This document shows positions 32,993-41,345 of a stretch of DNA of 64,000 nt, in pieces; within the stretch, counting starts at the first letter, position 1, and each line of letters starts with the position of its first letter. Below the pieces are notes generated by a model. It saw only the letters and a program-made list of their open reading frames with translations, searched no databases and was not told the origin of the DNA. A program made the translations under genes and the position numbers. The DNA comes from Cryobacterium glucosi (GTDB lineage: Bacteria > Actinomycetota > Actinomycetes > Actinomycetales > Microbacteriaceae), in NCBI RefSeq assembly GCF_004402235.1, contig NZ_SOFS01000031.1, positions 10,087 through 74,086 of the forward strand, given 5' to 3'.

Positions 32993-33312
32993 TGGAAGTA
33001 GTCGGGCCTGGAGACGTAGGTGTCGGAGACGAACATGACACCACTGGAGGTGCTGAGAAGTTCCTGGACGGCGTCGATCAGCTCGCCGGCGTTGTCGGGC
33101 GGTAGGACCGTGATGAGCATGGTGAGGGTGTCGTATTCGTTGAAGAGTAAGGCCCCGGAGTGTTGGCCGTGGTGTCCGATTCCGGACACCCCTGACACGG
33201 ACGTGTAGCCGGTGGCTCCGGCGGATGTGATCAGTTCGCGGATTGCGGGGGCGTCGCGGGCGGGCACGACAACCTCAAGCCGGGTCATATGAGTCAAGTT
33301 GTTCATGGTCAT
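32989..33312 (-). CDS. PII-like protein of the DAB operon
   Basis: A 107-residue PII superfamily protein. It has RLEVVVPARDAPAIRELITS (beta1-alpha1), GATGYTSVSGVSGIGHHGQH (the T-loop region), and LITVLPPDNAGELIDAVQEL, followed by GVMFVSDTYVSR. The T-loop Tyr/uridylylation site of GlnB is absent, as in SbtB/CPII-type proteins that bind adenyl nucleotides or bicarbonate. Overlaps with dabA (ATGA at 33309) and DUF6671 (ATGA at 32989) put it in one coupled message. It probably gates the DAB transporter in response to carbon or energy status. Confidence 0.8.
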   Translation of the reverse strand: MTMNNLTHMTRLEVVVPARDAPAIRELITSAGATGYTSVSGVSGIGHHGQHSGALLFNEYDTLTMLITVLPPDNAGELIDAVQELLSTSSGVMFVSDTYVSRPDYFQ

Positions 33313-35735
33313 CTTCCTTTCAGCGTGGTGGGGGCGGCCTTCCAGCCGTATGGGGTGTAGCGGTGCCAGGGGGCCGCTGGGTCGGTGTGTGCGGTGAGGG
33401 TGATCCAGTCGTTGTCGAGCAGGTTACGCAGCACCTGGTTGCGGGAGACGATGCGTCCGATGCTGTCCAGGGGCGCTTGGATGATGACGGTCAGGCGCAT
33501 CGGTTCGTGGAAAAGTTGGTCGCCGAGGCCGACGGATTGCCACGGCAGGCCGCGGCGCAGGTCGCCGGTGTGGCCGGTGAGAACACCGATGGTGCCGATG
33601 GCGTTGTGGATGGTTTTGGTTCCGGCGCCCAAGGTGGCGGGGTTGAGGGCGGAGAAGTAATACTGGTGGTTGATCCACTGGGCGACTACCAAGGGTGCGG
33701 TCATGATCGTTTCCAGCGCGACGCCATCCAGGTCCAACTCTGCCTGATACGAGTGGAGGAACACCCGCCGGTCCAGGTTGACGCCGCGGGTCATTTGACG
33801 CGGTCCGATGATCATGGCGGCGTTTCCGGCAAGACCCAGCTCTGGATACACTTCCGCCCAGTCGTGGGCGCGCCCCTGGACCCGGGCGGGCGAGCGCGGG
33901 GATGCTCCCGGCAGGTCCTGTGCGCGTTCTGTGACCAGCATCTTGGCTGCTGTGTGCTGGGCCCGGTCGAAGGTTCGCGCCACATCGACGTGGCTCGGTG
34001 GAATGAGGTGCGGGTCCAGGAGTGTGACGGCGTCGGTGACGGTGTTGTGCTCCGCTGCGATGAAGAAACTGTCGGAGGGGATATCGATTCCGCGGGCAGC
34101 CAGGAGGGCGCGTACGTCGGGGGCGTTGAAGATGGCGGCGGAGGCGCGGGCGTTGGCCGCTCCAGGGTTGCCGCCGCAGGCGCCACAGTCCAACGCTGAC
34201 TGGTAGAGGTTGTTCATTGACTCGGATGCGTGGCCGGCGAGTACGACCAGCGGGGCGAACTGGCCGATGCCCATCATCCGAACAGCGGTTTCAGCCATCG
34301 CGGCTCGCTCCTCCAGCGTGAACGAGTCGGCGACGGTCACGTTGCTCGGCAGAGTGACCGTCGATGGGGTCAGGAATCGGTGGATTCGTGCCGCCAGCGT
34401 CGGGAAGAGGGTGCGCAGCACGCTGACGGCGCCGTACAGCCATCCGGATACCTCCGCGAAGGCGAATGGTGTCACTGTGCCGGAGTCGGCGAGGTGGGTT
34501 GACCGCCGGAGCGCGTCCCGGGTGCGACCGCGCATGATGTGGTCTTCAGCTTTCGCTGGGTAGGTCGGGTCTTCGGTGAGGTGGTGTCGGGCGGTCAGGA
34601 GGGCCGGCAAAGAATCGATAGCCCCGCGAGCTCTGTACCGGGAGAAGCGCACGGGGACGCCGAAGAATCCGGCGAACCCGAACGTTTCCACTTCGGGGAG
34701 GACCTCGATGTGACGCCGCATTCCTTCGGACCGGGGGTCAATGCACATCACTAGTTGCAGTTGGGGACGAGGGGTAACGGGATCGGTGCCCCTGAGGGAC
34801 GGCATCAGGGTGGCGCGGTAGTGCAGCTCGTAGGCTTTTTGCCACGTCAGCGCGTGGGCGGGCAGCGGATGGGTGGCCAAGACCCGGCTCACTGCCGCGA
34901 TGTCGTCCCGGTCTCCTCGACTGCCGATCGATCGGGCAACGTGCTCGGCCCGGTGCCACAGGGTCGTTTGGGCCTCCTCGGCTATTAGCGGTTTGCGTGA
35001 CGACGGGAAAGGTGTTGTGTCGAGGACGGCTTGGATGGTCAATCTCACGCCCAAGTACGAGAGCAGGTCGATGTCCCCAATCTTCTCGGCCCGCCACTTG
35101 ATGTGGCCGACCCAGCCCGGCAGGTACTGGAGCTCGGCTCGGAGCGTCTCCGTAACCTCCTCCGCTGGGACTCCGAGTTTGACTAGCGCCCACGCCAGTG
35201 CGGCGTCGGGTTCGACGGGCAATTCGGCCACCGTCCGGCGTACCGTTCGCGGGAGTGACGGGTCCCGGCGGGCCAGAGTGCGCCACGCCTTGTAGAACCC
35301 GTGCCGCCTGTGAGGCATTGCCCACAGTGGGTCCGGGTTCAGGTAGGACGACACCCAGGTGGCCAGGTACTCGTCCAGCCAGGGCGCCGATGGTTCCGTT
35401 GCGGCGGGGGAATTCCACTGCGCGCTCTTCATGTCCAGGACCGCCACGCTCACCGCGGACACGCTTTTCCCGCCGATGGTGAGCTTCCCGGCCAGTTCGG
35501 GAATACGCTCGGCCAGGGCTGCTTCGAGGTCGGCATCGACGATGCGGCCGCGGTCCGCGTCGGCAAGGTAGGCGTCTCGGGATCGGGTCAGGACCACGCC
35601 CGGGGTGGCGGCGGCCTCGAATGGGCGAGGTTCGTGGCCTGCGAGAGGGTTCACTGCGATGAAGGACTCCACCGGCCAGGACGGCACAATGGCGTGAGCG
35701 GCTGTGGCCACCTGGGCGCGAAGAATCAAATTCAT
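33309..35735 (-). CDS. dabA: Inorganic carbon transporter subunit DabA (DUF2309)
   Basis: An 808-residue DabA. It opens with the family segment WPVESFIAVNPLAGHEPRPF. The beta-carbonic-anhydrase-like zinc site is present: Cys331 and Asp333 in LQLVMCIDPRSEGMRRHIE, His502 in VVLAGHASESMNNL, and Cys517 in DCGACGGNPGAANAR, with the same His-Cys spacing (15) as the characterised protein. DabA with DabB performs vectorial CO2 hydration, trapping bicarbonate using a cation gradient. It overlaps dabB (ATGA at 35732) and the PII-like gene. No carboxysome or RuBisCO is nearby, so in this heterotroph it likely feeds anaplerotic carboxylases. Confidence 0.95.
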   Translation of the reverse strand: MNLILRAQVATAAHAIVPSWPVESFIAVNPLAGHEPRPFEAAATPGVVLTRSRDAYLADADRGRIVDADLEAALAERIPELAGKLTIGGKSVSAVSVAVLDMKSAQWNSPAATEPSAPWLDEYLATWVSSYLNPDPLWAMPHRRHGFYKAWRTLARRDPSLPRTVRRTVAELPVEPDAALAWALVKLGVPAEEVTETLRAELQYLPGWVGHIKWRAEKIGDIDLLSYLGVRLTIQAVLDTTPFPSSRKPLIAEEAQTTLWHRAEHVARSIGSRGDRDDIAAVSRVLATHPLPAHALTWQKAYELHYRATLMPSLRGTDPVTPRPQLQLVMCIDPRSEGMRRHIEVLPEVETFGFAGFFGVPVRFSRYRARGAIDSLPALLTARHHLTEDPTYPAKAEDHIMRGRTRDALRRSTHLADSGTVTPFAFAEVSGWLYGAVSVLRTLFPTLAARIHRFLTPSTVTLPSNVTVADSFTLEERAAMAETAVRMMGIGQFAPLVVLAGHASESMNNLYQSALDCGACGGNPGAANARASAAIFNAPDVRALLAARGIDIPSDSFFIAAEHNTVTDAVTLLDPHLIPPSHVDVARTFDRAQHTAAKMLVTERAQDLPGASPRSPARVQGRAHDWAEVYPELGLAGNAAMIIGPRQMTRGVNLDRRVFLHSYQAELDLDGVALETIMTAPLVVAQWINHQYYFSALNPATLGAGTKTIHNAIGTIGVLTGHTGDLRRGLPWQSVGLGDQLFHEPMRLTVIIQAPLDSIGRIVSRNQVLRNLLDNDWITLTAHTDPAAPWHRYTPYGWKAAPTTLKGR

Positions 35736-37282
35736 GACAACACTCCTGTGGTCACAGACGGGCGGGGGATAGCTGGCGGGCGGGGAAGGGCGGTCGTCAC
35801 GGTCCTGGTGTAAACGAGGTCACGCAGGTGTGCAAACTGGCGCGGGTTGCGGGAGAGCAGTTGGACCGCGATGAGGCCGACGGCGGGCAAGGCCAGTAGC
35901 CAGGCCGGACCTGCGTTGATGGTGGTCGCGGGTTCCAACGCCGCTGTGAATAACTGCAGGAGAGCCACATATCCGAACGCCAGCAACACTATCGATGCCG
36001 TGCCGGTGAGGAACGTTCGGGTCGAGAAATTGGTGCTCAGTGCTGTGCCCAGAGCAACGCTGGCGGTCACGGCAACGAACACGAGTAGAGCGGTACTGGC
36101 CGTTGACACTGCGGGGGAGAACACCCATTCGGCTGCAGACAGCGACGCCAATGGCACCAGCACCGACAGGGTCACGGCTGCAGCGAGTGTGAACGGCGAG
36201 TAGTTCTTTCGGGGTGGAAGGTCTCGGTCGACGGCGTGCTGTCGCACTCCCATGCCGGCCCCGAGGAAGAGGGTGGATTTGAACAGGGAGTGGGCGACCA
36301 GATGGAAGATTGCTGCCGCGAATACTCCCAAACCGCAGGCCATGATCATGAACCCCATCTGCGCCATTGTTGAGAACACCAACCGGCCCTTCACATCCGG
36401 CCGGACCAGGCGAACCGCCGATGCGTAGACCAGAGTCACGGCACCGGCCATGAACACCCCGATCATGACGGCCTGGTGTGGCGCGATGGCAGGGGCGAAT
36501 CGGATCAACAGGATCGCACCGGCGTTGACCACGCCGGCGTGCATCAGCGCGGACACAGGCGTGGGCGCCGCCAACGTGAACGGCAACCAGCCGTGGAAAG
36601 GGATCTGGCTTGAACGAGCTAACGCCGAGATCACGAGCAGCGCGGCACACGACAGCTGAAGCGGCAACGGCAACGACTCCGAGACGTCACCAAGCTGGTC
36701 CAGGGGGATATCTCCTCTGGCGGTGACCAGCAGGATGGCGACAGGAATCAGGAAGACAGTGTCAGCGATCATGAACCTGGATCCGGTGCGCCGGATCCCA
36801 TCGCGGGCCTGCGCAAGCGGCCGATAGGTTGCCAAGAGCACAACGAGGGCTGCCCCCGCTCCGATCCAGGCCACGGTGAACAGGGCCACCGACCCGGCGC
36901 ACACCATCAACACGGTGAACCCGGTGAGCAGGTTGGCTGCGACGACAAACCATACCTGTCGAAGATCACCGCGGAGGTAGCGAATCGCGAAGACCTGGAT
37001 CAGCGCGCTGAGTCCCAGCACCAGCATCGACAAGATCAACGCCAAGGCATCCAGGTGCACGGAAGTGGACCCGAACACCACCTGCTCACTCTGGTGCGGC
37101 GCGGCAACGGACGCGATAGCGAACGTGAGAGTCGCGACGAACCCGACCCCGACTACGGTCGCCGATAGGCGAGCCACCCTATCCCAGCTCACCCCAGCCC
37201 AGCCAAGGAGCGCGGCGCAGAGCCCCGCGATCCACGGCGTCAGGGTCACACCACCCACAACAAGCCAATCAGACATCAGCAC
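35732..37282 (-). CDS. dabB: NuoL/ND5-like cation-conducting subunit DabB
   Basis: A 516-residue membrane protein with about 13 helices and the proton_antipo_M core. Marks: ARSSQIPFHGWLPFTLAAPT, PVSALMHAGVVNAGAILLIR (the conserved Lys/His quinone-channel style helix of complex-I-like subunits) and FHLVAHSLFKSTLFLGAGMG. It provides the cation path that energises DabA. First gene of the four-gene minus-strand operon, divergent from a small HTH regulator at 37383 across 100 bases. Confidence 0.93.
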   Translation of the reverse strand: MLMSDWLVVGGVTLTPWIAGLCAALLGWAGVSWDRVARLSATVVGVGFVATLTFAIASVAAPHQSEQVVFGSTSVHLDALALILSMLVLGLSALIQVFAIRYLRGDLRQVWFVVAANLLTGFTVLMVCAGSVALFTVAWIGAGAALVVLLATYRPLAQARDGIRRTGSRFMIADTVFLIPVAILLVTARGDIPLDQLGDVSESLPLPLQLSCAALLVISALARSSQIPFHGWLPFTLAAPTPVSALMHAGVVNAGAILLIRFAPAIAPHQAVMIGVFMAGAVTLVYASAVRLVRPDVKGRLVFSTMAQMGFMIMACGLGVFAAAIFHLVAHSLFKSTLFLGAGMGVRQHAVDRDLPPRKNYSPFTLAAAVTLSVLVPLASLSAAEWVFSPAVSTASTALLVFVAVTASVALGTALSTNFSTRTFLTGTASIVLLAFGYVALLQLFTAALEPATTINAGPAWLLALPAVGLIAVQLLSRNPRQFAHLRDLVYTRTVTTALPRPPAIPRPSVTTGVLS

Positions 37283-37382
37283 CTTTCAAAGCACGATTTA
37301 TAAAACAGGAAAAACATAGCACATGTTGAGTATCGGGAATTGAGTGTAGAGAGTCGCTCGTCGGGTGGGAGATAATCAAGAG

Positions 37383-37667
37383 ATGGCGACTTGGACGTTT
37401 CTGACCAATCACGCCCACGTGTTGCTGTGCGTGGCGGACAACCCGAACGTGCGGCTACGCGACGTCGCCGTTCAGGTCGGTATTACTGAGCGAGCGGCGC
37501 AACGCATCGTCACCGAACTGGAGGAGGCGGGATACCTGGACCGCGAACGCGAAGGTCGCCGCAACACCTACCGGCTCAACACGGCAATGCCCCTTCGGCA
37601 TCCCCTGGATCGCGACCATCGCATCGGGGAGCTTCTTTCCACCTTCGCCAACACTCGGTGTCACTAA
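37383..37667 (+). CDS. Winged-helix regulator divergent from the dab operon
   Basis: A 94-residue single winged-helix protein from the ATG at 37383. HTH: HAHVLLCVADNPNVRLRDVA, then VQVGITERAAQRIVTELEEA, with a wing GYLDREREGRRNTYRLNT. The fold is of the ArsR/MarR-like kind without a separate ligand domain; it lacks metal-binding Cys/His clusters. Divergence from dabB with only 100 bases between suggests that it controls the dab operon. Homologues of this short type are common in actinobacteria and poorly studied. Confidence 0.85.
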   Translation: MATWTFLTNHAHVLLCVADNPNVRLRDVAVQVGITERAAQRIVTELEEAGYLDREREGRRNTYRLNTAMPLRHPLDRDHRIGELLSTFANTRCH

Positions 37668-38115
37668 CAGATCCGGGGGTCCAACGATGACTGAGAAAAG
37701 CGGCCGCCCGGGCGTTGCCTTCGTAGGGATACCCCGATGCGGCTGGAACGGGACACGCTGCAGAAACTCGTTGCCGAGCTTCACGCGCAAGGGATGAGGA
37801 CAAGGGCTATCGCGCCGATTGTGGGAGTGCGCGGCGACACCGTGGTGAAAGACATTCGAGGTGGCGGAAATCCGCCACCTGCGCCGGGTCCGGAACCTGA
37901 GTCCTACTGGTCCCCCGAAGAATCATTCGTCGGGACGCACAGCCTCGAGTGGCCCTGACCCCGTGGAGTGGACACCTCACAAGAGAGAATGTCCACTTGA
38001 CGGGGTCAGGGCCGCGAGGCTATATCGTCGATCGCGCCGGCTGCGGTCACAGGGCCGCGCGGAGGGATGGTGGCCGGACCTTCTTTGTTGGTTGTTGTAA
38101 GAGGGAAGGGAAGTG
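37668..38115. other. Gap with HTH remnant and IS-end hairpin
   Basis: 448 bases. A plus-strand frame from 37737 (RLERDTLQKLVAELHAQGMR, then RAIAPIVGVRGDTVVKDI) looks like a piece of a ParB- or phage-type helix-turn-helix protein without a start context or continuation. It is followed by the hairpin at 37951-38013. The last 100 bases hold no gene. Confidence 0.4.
37951..38013. repeat. 24-base inverted repeat pair, likely fused IS ends
   Basis: 37951-37974 and the reverse complement of 37990-38013 agree in 22 of 24 bases (core GGCCCTGACCCCGT). The loop is 15 bases. The TGACCCC...GTGGACA pattern resembles terminal repeats of IS3-like elements. Two ends brought together suggest a deleted element or a MITE. 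It could also terminate transcripts from both sides. Confidence 0.65.
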
Positions 38116-39000
38116 TCAGCCTTTAACGGCGCCCGCGCTCAGGCCATTGACGTAGTAGCGCTGCAGGAGCAGGAACGCGATGAGACAAGGAATCGTCGCG
38201 ACGGTGGCGCCAGCACTGAGCACTCCAAAGTCGACCTGTCCGAATTGCCCAGACTGAATGTTCACCAACGCGACCGGCAAGGTGAAACTGTTTTGCGAGG
38301 TGATGAGGATGAGGGCGGCGAGGAAATCGTTCCAAGCGAAAATGAATGCGTAGAGTGCCACGGTCGCCATGCCGGGAGTGACCATCGGTAGCAGTGTACG
38401 GAGAATACCAAATGTCGAAAGTCCGTCGATCATGCCCGTTTCTTCTAGCTCCTTGGGCACTGTGGAGAACGCGTTTCGCATCACAAAGATTGCGAAGGGC
38501 AGCTGGAACGTCGTGTAGACGAACACAAGACCGATGAGGTTGTCGGTAAGCCCGAGCGTGTTCATAAGGGTGAACAGCGGTGTGAGGATGCCCTGAAAGG
38601 GCACCATGAACGGTACGAGCAACAAGACGAAAACGGCGCCGGCGCCGGGGAATCGGAGCCGGGCGAGCCCGTATCCAGCGAGAGTGGCAACGACCGTGGT
38701 GAGTGCTGTGGTGCCGAGCGCGACGATGGCCGAGTTCGCGGTGTATGTCCAGAGGCTTACCCCGGAGTCCTGAAGTGCCGTGTAGTTATCGAACGTGAGG
38801 CCTTGGAACATCTGGGGGCCGACTCCAGATCCCGCGACGGAGAGCGTCTGCACAGACCGGAGGATTGTCCAGGCGATTGGAAATAGGAAGAGAAGCGCGA
38901 TGATTGTCGCGACCGTGTAGTGCGCTGCTCGGTTAAGGGGCTGACGGACTGATCTAGGGCGGAGGGTGCTAGATCGGGCGGCTGAATATGCAGACATCAT
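38116..39000 (-). CDS. Sugar ABC transporter permease (MalG type)
   Basis: A 294-residue inner-membrane permease with six helices. The EAA loop is KELEETGMIDGLSTFGILRT, then LLPMVTPG, which docks the ATPase. FIFAWNDFLAALILITSQNS is the family mark in the fifth helix, and the C-terminus is LSAGAVKG. The ATG at 39000 overlaps the upstream permease stop. It is the last gene of the GH127-SBP-permease-permease operon on the minus strand. No ATPase gene follows, so a shared ATPase (MsmK/MsiK) is required. Confidence 0.93.
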   Translation of the reverse strand: MMSAYSAARSSTLRPRSVRQPLNRAAHYTVATIIALLFLFPIAWTILRSVQTLSVAGSGVGPQMFQGLTFDNYTALQDSGVSLWTYTANSAIVALGTTALTTVVATLAGYGLARLRFPGAGAVFVLLLVPFMVPFQGILTPLFTLMNTLGLTDNLIGLVFVYTTFQLPFAIFVMRNAFSTVPKELEETGMIDGLSTFGILRTLLPMVTPGMATVALYAFIFAWNDFLAALILITSQNSFTLPVALVNIQSGQFGQVDFGVLSAGATVATIPCLIAFLLLQRYYVNGLSAGAVKG

Positions 39001-39953
39001 GACTCTTCGGATCGGTCGCGGAGTGCGCGTATCTGCGCGACGGTGAATATGACGAGAAGGACTAGTAACAGAATTGATAATGCGGCGCTGTAGCCGAGTC
39101 GGTAACGCACGAAAGCGTTGGTGTAGATCCACATGACGATTGTCACGGTCGACTGATTGGGGCCGCCGTGCGTCATAACGAAGAATTGGTCAAAGGCTAG
39201 GAACGACCCTGTGAGGTTCAGCATGAGGACGAGCGCGACGGAAGAACGCATGAGTGGCAGGGTGATAAACCATTCGCGTTTAAACCAGCTTGCCCCATCC
39301 ATGAGGCTGGCCTCGCGGATTTCCTCGGGGACGCTCTGCATGCCTACCATCAGCAGAATGATGGAGGTTCCGAGGGTTTTCCACGTGATCATCAGCACGA
39401 CGGTGAAGAGCGCGAAATTCGAATCAGTGAGCCACGGAAGAGGTGCGCTAGTGATGCCGAGTTCTTGCAGAATTTGATCGAAGAGACCGCTCTCGGGCTG
39501 GATGAGCAACAGAAATATATAGGCACCGCTGGCAAAACCGACCACGACAGGGGCGAAGTAAGCGGCACGGAAGAACGCGACCCCGCGGAAACGTCGGCGC
39601 ACGATGAGCGCGAGGGCGTAACCGAGGAAAAGTTCGATCGGAGTAATGATCAGCGTGTATTTCATAGTGAACAGAACACTGTTCCAGAAGGTGCCGTCCG
39701 TCACGGCCTCGGCGTAGTTGGCCCCCCCGATAAATTTCTGCACGGCCCCGAGAAGTGGCCAGTTGTTGAGCGACATCCAGAACATCAGCACCATGGGTGC
39801 AACAAAGAACATGAGAATCAGCGCAAGTGCGGGTGATACAGCGATCAGGCCGGCAACGGAGCGTCTCCGTTTCAAGGTGTGACGGCGGCGCCGCGCCGGC
39901 GCAGGGGCAGCAATCGCCTTTGCGCCGGCGTGGGTGACGGTTGGTGCCGTCAC
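38997..39953 (-). CDS. Sugar ABC transporter permease (MalF type)
   Basis: A 318-residue permease. The N-terminal tail is basic (RRRRHTLKRRRSVAGLIAVS). Six helices follow. The EAA loop is EEIREASLMDGASWFKREWF, ITLPLM. The late segment FDQFFVMTHGGPNQSTVTIV is typical of CUT1 permeases. It overlaps the binding-protein stop (ATGA at 39950) and the second permease start. It forms the heterodimeric channel with the protein at 38116. Confidence 0.93.
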   Translation of the reverse strand: MTAPTVTHAGAKAIAAPAPARRRRHTLKRRRSVAGLIAVSPALALILMFFVAPMVLMFWMSLNNWPLLGAVQKFIGGANYAEAVTDGTFWNSVLFTMKYTLIITPIELFLGYALALIVRRRFRGVAFFRAAYFAPVVVGFASGAYIFLLLIQPESGLFDQILQELGITSAPLPWLTDSNFALFTVVLMITWKTLGTSIILLMVGMQSVPEEIREASLMDGASWFKREWFITLPLMRSSVALVLMLNLTGSFLAFDQFFVMTHGGPNQSTVTIVMWIYTNAFVRYRLGYSAALSILLLVLLVIFTVAQIRALRDRSEES

Positions 39954-41242
39954 TGGCCAGCCTGTTCGTAGGCTTGCTTGATCAGCGGTGCCGAATCCGC
40001 GTCGGCTTTGGTTAACGTCGCGTTGACGTCAGCGCCGTTGTAGACGATGGATTGGAAAGCTGCGAGCCAGGGTGAGGTGGCACTGAGCTGCAGCGCGTTT
40101 GTGGCCATGCTGTCTGGCGCGTCCGATTTTGCACTGACTTGTAGCTGCAGAGCCACAAGCGGATACTTGGCGGCGAAGTCGGCGGTCAGCAGGTCGCTTC
40201 GCACCGGAGAGGATCCGGTGTCGGCGATCGAGGCTTGCTGATCCTTATCGAGCAGCCAGCTTGCGAACTCCCAGGCGGCGTCGGGGTTTTTAGAGCTTGC
40301 GATGACGCCGATGTTGTCCCCTCCGGCGAAAGTGGAAAAGTTGCTGCCGTCTGCGTTCGGAATCGGACCGTAACCGACCTCGCTGCCACCTTTTTCCGCG
40401 GGGGATACAAGCCATGATCCGGCGAGGAGGATGCCTACCTTGCCGGCGTTCCAGTCGGCACCCCAGGTCGCGCCGGCCTCGGTCTGGCCGGCCGGGTTCA
40501 CGACACCGTCCTGCCAGAGCTTCTGATAAAACTTCAAGGAGTCCGCAACCTGCGGCGACGTGCTGTACGTCGTTGTCTGGTCAGGGCTTGCGGCGGTCAT
40601 CGTGGTGCCGCCCGACGCCCAGATGAGGGGCTGCGCGGCAAACGAAAGGCAACCACCGCACGCACCGGGGATGTCGAACCCGTAGATGTCGTCGCCGAGG
40701 GCACGGACCTTTTTAGCGTCCTCCTCGATTCCAGCCCAGGTCGCTGGCGGGGTGTCGGTCTGGATGCCGGCCTTTTTGAAGAGGGTCTTGTTGTACAGCA
40801 GGATGGAGGGACCTGCGATGAACGGAACCGAGTAGGTCTTATTGTCGTAGGTTCCGAGTTTGGACATGCCCGGGTTGAGGTCGCGTGCGAAGTCGAGTCC
40901 ATTGACCTTATCGCTGACGTCGGCAAGTACGCCGGTTGCGGCGAACAAGGGGCTGTTCGCGACGTCGAAGTCGAGCACGTCCGGGCCGTTGTTGCTGCGG
41001 ACTCCCGTGCCGACTTTGTTGACGTACTGGTCATCGGACACCTGAGTTACTTTCACCTGGACGTCTGTGTGGGTGTCGTTGAACTTCTTCGCGAATGCGG
41101 CGCGGTCGTCACCGACCCGAGTCCACCAGTTTATGGTCGTGACGCCGGACGAGGACGACCCACCGGAGCATCCGCTGAGGGCACCGGCGAGCAGCGCGGT
41201 GCCGAGACCGAGAGCGATGAGTTTGCGGTTTCGAGATTTCAT
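39950..41242 (-). CDS. Extracellular solute-binding lipoprotein (CUT1)
   Basis: A 430-residue lipoprotein. The ATG at 41242 has GAGGAAAC upstream. The signal (1-22, LIALGLGTALLAGALSG) ends in the lipobox LSGC. The mature protein starts with TTINWWTRVGDDRAAFAKKF; the late segment VGILLAGSWLVSPAEKGG and FAGGDNIGVIASSKNPDAAW are family marks of oligosaccharide-binding proteins. Two close Cys (GACGGC) may form a disulfide. It is encoded after GH127 and before two permeases. The substrate is likely an arabinose-containing oligosaccharide, inferred from GH127. Confidence 0.92.
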   Translation of the reverse strand: MKSRNRKLIALGLGTALLAGALSGCSGGSSSSGVTTINWWTRVGDDRAAFAKKFNDTHTDVQVKVTQVSDDQYVNKVGTGVRSNNGPDVLDFDVANSPLFAATGVLADVSDKVNGLDFARDLNPGMSKLGTYDNKTYSVPFIAGPSILLYNKTLFKKAGIQTDTPPATWAGIEEDAKKVRALGDDIYGFDIPGACGGCLSFAAQPLIWASGGTTMTAASPDQTTTYSTSPQVADSLKFYQKLWQDGVVNPAGQTEAGATWGADWNAGKVGILLAGSWLVSPAEKGGSEVGYGPIPNADGSNFSTFAGGDNIGVIASSKNPDAAWEFASWLLDKDQQASIADTGSSPVRSDLLTADFAAKYPLVALQLQVSAKSDAPDSMATNALQLSATSPWLAAFQSIVYNGADVNATLTKADADSAPLIKQAYEQAGQ

Positions 41243-41345
41243 GTGTTTCCTCTTCGTTGAGTGGTGCAGCTGGGTTGGTAGAGAGATGCTTTTGGTGGTC
41301 AGGCACATATGCCCGATGAACGAGGGGCATAAGGCGGTTTCAGTG

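Noticed and set aside
33243-34199. 318-codon plus-strand frame over dabA
   Set aside because: Antisense to the zinc-site region of DabA; Gly/Val-rich shadow.
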